Assembly: GCA_025449115.1 (NCBI GenBank)
Contig: JAHLKC010000030.1
Span: 62,001-126,000, forward strand
Source: Chytridium lagenaria
Lineage: Eukaryota > Chytridiomycota > Chytridiomycetes > Chytridiales > Chytridiaceae
Length of the DNA stretch: 64,000 bases
Direction of reading: 5' to 3'
Both the position numbers and the translations under genes were made by a program. Shown one piece after another: positions 58,088-64,000 of this stretch; within the stretch, counting starts at the first letter, position 1, and every line of letters begins with the position of its first letter. The notes under the pieces are model-generated. The model searched no databases. It was given only the letters and a program-made list of their open reading frames with translations, and was not told where the DNA came from.

Positions 58088-60857
58088 ATGCAAGCATCAA
58101 CCCTCATACGCTCCTATCGTTCCGACACATCTCTCCTCCCAGATGCCACCCGCACTCAATCCGATAGAGCAGCAGGTCTCCGCCCCGTCCTTGTTGTCGC
58201 TCAATCTGAGCCTTCATTGACTCAGGGGCGAAAACCACATCCCTTACTCGACGATGCTGGAATTGGTGATCCACATACATATAATGACCTTCTTGTTGCT
58301 GCGGAAACGTTGGAAAATATTGTGATGGAAGGAATTCATGGGGCGACCGCTGGTGCTATTAGACGGTTTAAGGGGTTTGGGGGGAGGGGAAGTCGATTGT
58401 GGGGAGGGAGATGAATGATAGAATTTTGAGGCTAGTTTACGGGACGATGAAGTGTGAGCACATATTTCAATGGATAGTTGGAGCTTGAACTAAACTAGTT
58501 TATCTTTAGACTTAACATTTATCGACACTATACTTGTCAAGACCCAATTTCTCGTTTACAACAATCAGGTTTGCACAAAAAAAAGAAAAAAAAAGACACC
58601 CGGCACCTGCGATATCTGATATCTACATTTTTTTATATTTCAGTTCCTTAACCACCTCGGTGTCGTCAAGATCATGTTCTATGATTTGATGCGATATCAT
58701 TTTGATCTCCAAAAATTCCCTGGCGTAAACTACCATTCCGCCATCGCCCCTGCTCCACAAGCTGAACAAGAACGCGCAGAACTCATTCAAGATCTTGAAG
58801 AATCTGTTAAACGCCACGGTGTGAAATTGGCGGCAGCTTTCGCTCGTATAAGAATCGAACGTCGAGCATGGGGCGATACTGTGCAACAGCAGATGGAGAA
58901 TATATTGCCAGAGGACGTGAGGGCAAAAGAGTTATTCGCAGGTAATAGAATTTGAATTGCTTTGCTGATTAAGATAGTTGAGATGCCGAAAACGGTGCGA
59001 ATAAATTACTTACGTACGACAAAAGAGGACGTGGCAGAGGAGTTGAGGAATATGGGCTATAGAGTGAAGACGGTACCTCCGTCTCAACAGCAAGTGAGCA
59101 ACCGTATTGCTAACAACGTGTTCGTATAAAAGTTTTTAACATGTCTAATAAGTTTTAGCAAAGCCGAATTTATTGAACTTGACGAAATCTTCCACGATTA
59201 CTTCGTCATCCCACCCGAACTGTTTTCAGAGGTGAAGGGAAGCACGGCTGTGACAGAAGGAAGGCTCGTGTTTCAAGATCGGGCAAGCGCTTATGGTATT
59301 AAACACGTCGCATCACTGCTTGAAAAGGATGAGCATGTCATATCAGCTAGGGTTGGGTGTGGTAAGCGCTTTTATGCCTACAAAACAGCTTACATATAAG
59401 GCGTTACCGTATGCTCACTTGCGACGGCGATGAAGAATAAAGGGAAGATTTTTGGTTTTGAGAGCCGTCCATCGTCTGGAATCCCTAAAGATGCGGCTTC
59501 AAAACCAGAATGTTACCAGTAAGTCAAGAAAGATATTTCAATACTTAATCTATAAAGATGTGGATATTATTGAATCGGACTTCCTCACGAGTGATGGTGA
59601 TGATGAACGATTCGCACAAGTGAGGGCGCTCGCATAAATATTTCTAATCGGTTTAGGTAAGAACTATCATCGTGGGCCTCCTAGCACTGGAGCAGCCATT
59701 GTTGACAAGCTGGGATACCTATTACAAGAAGAAGGTACTCCTACCTCACATGAATGTATTACTGATCAAAGACAGAGTTCCCTAACGATCAATGTTCGCA
59801 GAAGGACTTAGTTGCTCTTCGTAGACAACAAGTCAACATGGTAAAACATGCATTTACTTGTAAGATCCCTATTAGAATCAAACCTGAGTTCTTACAGTTC
59901 CGAACGTCAAAAATATCATCTACATGACGCGAGCCACCAGTCGAGAAAAAACGAGCAAGTCCTTGAAGATGTTTTGGTATCGAGCGGTGGAGCCTGGGAA
60001 CTTTCCTGCGTCCTCCCAGACATCATAAACGAGCGCCATCACGACTGGGAGATAGGTTAGAGCATTTCCTAATCGCCATGACTAATTCTTCAAAGAGGAA
60101 TGTCTGAAAATTCGACCGTCAGAGCACGGAAACGGAGTTTTCCTTGCAAGCCTCAACAGACTCCCGACTGAGCAGGAACTTCGAGCTGAAAGGGAGGCAG
60201 CGGAGAGAATCAAAGAAATGGAGGAAGCCGCCGCCATTGCAGCATCATCTCAAACATTAGGACTTTCATCGCTTTCATTGAATGATGAGAAGTCCGGAAA
60301 ACGAGGCCGAAAGCTACGTAAGAAGCAGCGACCTGGTAGCGGAGGTATCGGGAAAGAGAGAAAAGGTGAGGGTGCCCGCCGTTCCACCCATTCATTGCCA
60401 CGGCTCTCCAAGTCGCTCTCAGAATCCGTTAACCGGCTCTCCGTCCCGCGTCGTCGTTCCCCTGAGCCTCTGGAGAAAGAGATGGGCCGTTCAAAGAGTG
60501 ATGCAAAGTTAACGCGTCATGATAGTAAGAATGATGAGGAAGATGATGCTTTTGGAGGTAGCGATGAGGAGGAAGTTAAGGAAGAGGTCACACGGAAGAG
60601 GACGAAGAGAAGAGTGGGATATGGATTTGATATCGGGGTGTTTGGTATTAGTTTGAAGAAATTCTATGCACCACAAGCTATTGCCATAAAGCAAATTGAG
60701 CAGACTCCGGATATTAATACGTGGAGGTATCCTGTGAGTATATGTTGTTTTCAAAAATTTAAAGGCGCACTGTCTGTTACCTCTGTCTTTACAAACACAA
60801 CACAGTCATTAAACTTTATATTTTCGATAGGTTCCTAACCCGAAGCCTTGGCGTTGA
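58088..60857 (+). CDS. NSUN7-like RNA cytosine methyltransferase homologue, probably inactive
   Basis: NSUN7 belongs to the NOP2/Sun RNA m5C methyltransferase family; in mammals it is linked to sperm flagellar motility. Read in order: MQASTLIRSYRSD, LRLVYGTMK, HLGVVKIMFYDLMRYHF, GVKLAAAFARIRIERR, LPEDVRAKELFAGNRI, AEELRNMGYRVKTV, FHDYFVIPPELFSEV, RLVFQDRASAYGIKHVASLL. The SAM-region is HVISARVGCGVTVCSLATAM. The motif IV site reads VGPPSTGAAIV and the motif VI site NIIYMTRATS, both lacking the catalytic cysteine. IRPSEHGNGVFLASL and a Lys/Arg/Ser-rich tail with PKPWR end the protein at 60857. Seven or more introns are present, with frame changes near 58400 and 59665. The tail is basic and unlike the family. 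Confidence 0.75.
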
Positions 60858-61108
60858 TAGATTAATACATTAACTGTATAATAGAATTATATAGAGTAAT
60901 GTATAACGCGAAAAGCATCAGTAAAAAAATGTAATATAGTTCCAATAATATTAGTTTATGCAAAGTAAGGGAGATTACAAATGCGACGCCGAGCGAGTTG
61001 GGGTAAGGTAAAAAAGAGAGGGTGGAGGCTGTCATATATATCTCTTATCAATCGGATTCATCGAGAGGAGGAGTGTGTAAAGAAATATTTAAGTATACAA
61101 TTTTTTAG

Positions 61109-61944
61109 TCATGGGAGAACGGCCGCTTTAAGATCTTCCCATACGCCTGATGCTTGCGTCCATTTCAAGGTCCTCCAATCGATCTCCTCCCCATCCACGA
61201 CAGAACCCAAATCCAACAAGAATTGAATGAATGTCAATTCCAACAGCAGCCGTCCAGAAAATAAAGCTGCAACATTAGTTTCGTTAAGTTTAAAAACAAA
61301 CCTGAGGAAGTTCCAAGCGAGAACCCAGTTAAGCATGTCACACGCTGCACTTGTGCCTGGCGCACAATTTCTGCCGACAGCTGTTACTTCAGCTATGAAA
61401 CAGGCAATATAGAGAACTGCCATACTGGAATCCATAAGGAGTTCGAGACCGAGGATCTTTCGGGAAGTCCATACATGAATGATGACGGGGACAAAGTCTA
61501 AGAGAAATATAAATGCTACGAAACATATTTGAACGTACATTGTGCGATAAGCGCCGCGCAGATGATGGGAGAGACAATCGCGATGAACCAGTTGTAGTTA
61601 ACTACCAAGGCTTAGTTAAAGAAATGAAGAGTAGAGGCGTACTGATCGTCCACATCTTGTATTGGTTCATGAGTGCAGCATTTTGTTTTTCCAGAAAATA
61701 GTAGCTCGCGAAAGCGCAGATAGCTTGGAAAAAGCGGTTTGCGAACCGGTGCTTCTTTTCGATGGGGAAGTTTCTTGCTTCGCGCTAATTTGTTGGGGTT
61801 AGTGTATGGGTGGTGGAGAAATGGTAATATGGAAAGTATGGCTACCCTCTCTTGTTTTGTTTGAGCAGAGCTAGCGCCAAGGAGCCCACTACGGGTGCCA
61901 GAGCGACCCTTTGTAAGAGTCTTTAGCTTTGGGAGTGGAAGCAT
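61109..61944 (-). CDS. MARVEL-like four-helix membrane protein
   Basis: Read on the minus strand from MLPLPKLKTLTKGRSG: a short hydrophilic N-terminus, then an exon with a hydrophobic helix ANRFFQAICAFASYYFL, another (FIAIVSPIICAALIAQ) and, after an intron near 61500-61520, LELLMDSSMAVLYIACFIAE followed by GRNCAPGTSAACDMLNWVLA and WNFLRFVF. The charged start of helix 1, the Asp in the third helix and Cys pairs in the loop before helix 4 fit the MARVEL domain of fungal plasma-membrane proteins. A hydrophilic C-terminal tail ends at 61109. Two or three introns are needed; the outer limits are approximate. Confidence 0.55.
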
Positions 61945-62424
61945 GTTCGTACGAGTTCGTTACGAGTAGGAGGTTTGATGGAGAATGTGTTGGGATCTAT
62001 TCTTAATGTATAAACCCGTTGACACAAGGGACGGCAAACGAGAATTGTTGCTTTGTGAAGGATTGTCAAATAAGCGATTGTCACTGAACGTATACCGACA
62101 TGTACCTCAGTATGGCGGCTTTATCAGGAAGTGGCCCCGTGAGGCGTCGGCATCTCGGACCTGCTCAGCCGTCATTGCGGAAGGAGCTTACAATTCAGTA
62201 GACATGAGTTGTTACAAAGCTTGGAAGTAGATCCGAAACAAGACGCGGACCTATTCTCCGTGAACAGCAGTTGTCGTCGGATCATCACCTAAGACGGCGT
62301 ACTCGCGGACCTTAACCGGACGCAGAACTCCCGTTCTCGTTAACGAAGGATATAAAAAGGACAAGTTCTCCTCTCGCAAGACCCGTCTCTCATATTCTTT
62401 CTCTGCCACTTCGCATACAGTATC
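61945..62424. other. Divergent spacer between MARVEL-like and AGMO-like genes
   Basis: No conserved coding sequence was seen. It contains the TATA-like element listed next and C/T-rich sequence just before the AGMO start. Confidence 0.4.
62351..62358 (+). promoter_or_regulatory. TATA box of the AGMO-like gene
   Basis: TATAAAAA lies 74 nt upstream of the ATG at 62425, followed by a C/T-rich run (TTCTCCTCTCGC...) typical of fungal transcription start regions. Confidence 0.5.
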
Positions 62425-64000
62425 ATGGCCAACAGCACCGTCAGTCCAAGTTCTGACATCACCCGCCTTTTAGAAGACTATGGTAGTCTCTTCTACATAA
62501 TGGATCCCCGAAAAACCGTCTTTAACACCGTGGAAGAGGTCCCCAATTACATTCAACGAGCCTACCCCTTCTTCATCCTCCACATTATAATCGAATCCAT
62601 CGTCGTCTATATGGCCGCTGTTCGAGAAACTCATCATCACCATACCGATCAACCCAAAATTCACAAGAAGCCATTTCGAGCACCCCGTTTAAATGATGCT
62701 ATTGGATCGATATCCGCTGGGATGACCCAACAGATCACAAAGGCTTTCACAAAGGGCATGGAGATTACAGCCTACATATTCGTATTCGAGAACCTCCGCA
62801 TCGTTGACGTTGACCCAAACAATCCTTGGGTTTGGTTGTTTGCGTATTTGGGTGTGGATTTGGGATATTATCTTCTTCCATCGGGGAGCGCATGAAGTGA
62901 ACCTCTTCTGGGCAACACATATTGGTGAGACTAGCATTGAAATCCAATATTTTAACGAGCAATTTGCAGTTCATCACTCCTCAGAAGAATACAATCAAAC
63001 GACTGCTCTGCGGCAAAGCGCATTTCAATCGTACATCTCATGGGCTTATTATCTACCTTTAGCGCTTGTTCTTCCACCCCCTTTGTTTGTTGTTCACAGC
63101 AATTTTAACGTGAGTTTTTATGCTATACTGCCCTTTGCTCTGTCCTCTTTTATTGTTGATTCTTGGCTGACACTTTGCCTAGACTCTATACCAATTTTGG
63201 ATCCACACCGAGACGATACCGAAATTGGGTTTTTTGGAATACATCATGAACACCCCTAGTGCTCACAGAGTCCACCACGGCAGAAACCCATATTGGTGCG
63301 TTCGTCCGCTTTTAGCTTTTCCATCCCCCCTTTTTCTCCTAACATGTTTAAATCATCACAGCATTGATAAAATTACGCTGGCACGCTTATCATTTGGGAT
63401 AGGATTTTCGGCACCTACCAAGAAGAACTCGATACCGAACCTGTCCTCTTTGGCCTCACCCACAACATACATTCATTCAATCCCATCTGGATCCAAGTTC
63501 ACCACTTCAGCCATATTTTCAAGACAGTTTACAATACACCTGGGGTTATGCACAAACTTGCTGTGTTATTTGCGGGACCTGGATGGAGTCCCCTGAAGCC
63601 TGACCTCCGGTTTGGCGATTTCAATGATATTCCGAGTGTGCCAAATTTGGCGGAAAATCCGGGAGCTGATATTGGGTAAGTCTTAATTAACAGAATTTTT
63701 TTAGTAGTGTTAACATGCTTCTTAGGCTTTACAACCCTGATGTCGCACTCTTCCAGAAAAGTGGAAAGACCATGGCCGCGTTATCCGGAATCTACGTCCT
63801 TATCCAGTTTATAATTTCCCTCATCTGTCAAATGACATTCATGCATTTTCAAGCCAATCTCTCGATTCTTCCTAAAAGCGTTGCCGCAGCGTACGTAATT
63901 TTTTCGTTGTGGGTGCTCGGCCTCTTCCTTGACGGAAAGAACGCTTCGCTTGTAATGGAAGTTATTAGACTCGGTGCCGTTTCACCCATTGTTGCGATGT
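62425..64000 (+). CDS. Alkylglycerol monooxygenase (AGMO/TMEM195)-like fatty acid hydroxylase, cut by right edge
   Basis: AGMO is a membrane, non-haem di-iron, tetrahydrobiopterin-dependent enzyme that cleaves ether lipids. The product begins [20 protein letters not shown], has a TM helix ([18 protein letters not shown]) and the histidine motifs of the family: [15 protein letters not shown] joined across a 45-bp intron to [18 protein letters not shown], then [11 protein letters not shown] and [11 protein letters not shown], then [13 protein letters not shown]-terminal helices ([20 protein letters not shown]) follow to the window edge, so the end is missing. A one-base frame change near 62870 lies between LGYY and FHRGAH. 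The substrate could be an alkylglycerol or another long-chain lipid; BH4 dependence is by family only. Confidence 0.85.

Overview
The window is nuclear DNA of an early-diverging, zoosporic fungus, most likely a chytrid or close relative. About 25 protein genes lie close together on both strands. Most are split by short GT-AG introns (usually 40-100 bp), several with clear TACTAAC/TCTAAC-type branch sites. The gene set is fungal (REV1, RIO2, RPN7, CNS1, DUF1748, UBR1-type ligase). Three members belong to families tied to cilia, flagella or sperm motility (FAM161, LRRC51, NSUN7), and a cobalamin-trafficking protein (MMADHC/cblD) is present. Flagella and B12 use are both absent from Dikarya and kept in zoosporic lineages. 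No tRNA, rRNA, transposon, CRISPR array or virus-like gene was recognised.

Left third (1-24.7 kb): NPL4 (cut by the window edge), ribosomal protein eL6, RIO2 kinase, REV1 translesion polymerase, proteasome subunit RPN7, FAM161-like ciliary protein, SNAPC4-like Myb protein, CNS1/TTC4 co-chaperone, a class I/II aminotransferase, a PP2C phosphatase, a TMEM19/DUF92 membrane protein, DUF1748, a TatD nuclease, an arrestin-UIM-UIM-SH3 adaptor and an F-box/LRR protein.

Middle (24.7-42 kb): a long Ser-rich putative regulator with an N-terminal helical domain resembling bacterial plasmid/phage DNA-binding-like domains, a MATE transporter, an SLC41/MgtE magnesium transporter, an LtrA-family membrane protein with a His-rich N-terminus, an AT-rich microsatellite spacer, and a p62/NBR1-like autophagy receptor (PB1, LIR-like motif, two ZZ fingers, UBA).

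Right third (41-64 kb): MMADHC, two unrecognised proteins (one with a degraded P-loop), LRRC51, a Frizzled-like seven-helix receptor, D-glycerate 3-kinase, a UBR1-type N-recognin, an NSUN7-like methyltransferase that seems to have lost both catalytic cysteines, a MARVEL-like membrane protein and an alkylglycerol-monooxygenase-like enzyme cut by the right edge.

Themes: protein quality control and ubiquitin recognition recur (NPL4, RPN7, UBR1, p62-like receptor, UIM arrestin, F-box, CNS1). Several divergent gene pairs have ATG-to-ATG gaps below 100 bp, and two same-strand pairs are separated by only 8 and 12 nt. Many conserved genes (RIO2, REV1, UBR1, GLYK, AGMO and others) need single-base frame changes, some clearly at homopolymers, so the sequence probably carries residual indel errors. 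Coordinates of multi-exon genes are outer limits. Exon joins are given only where I could read them.
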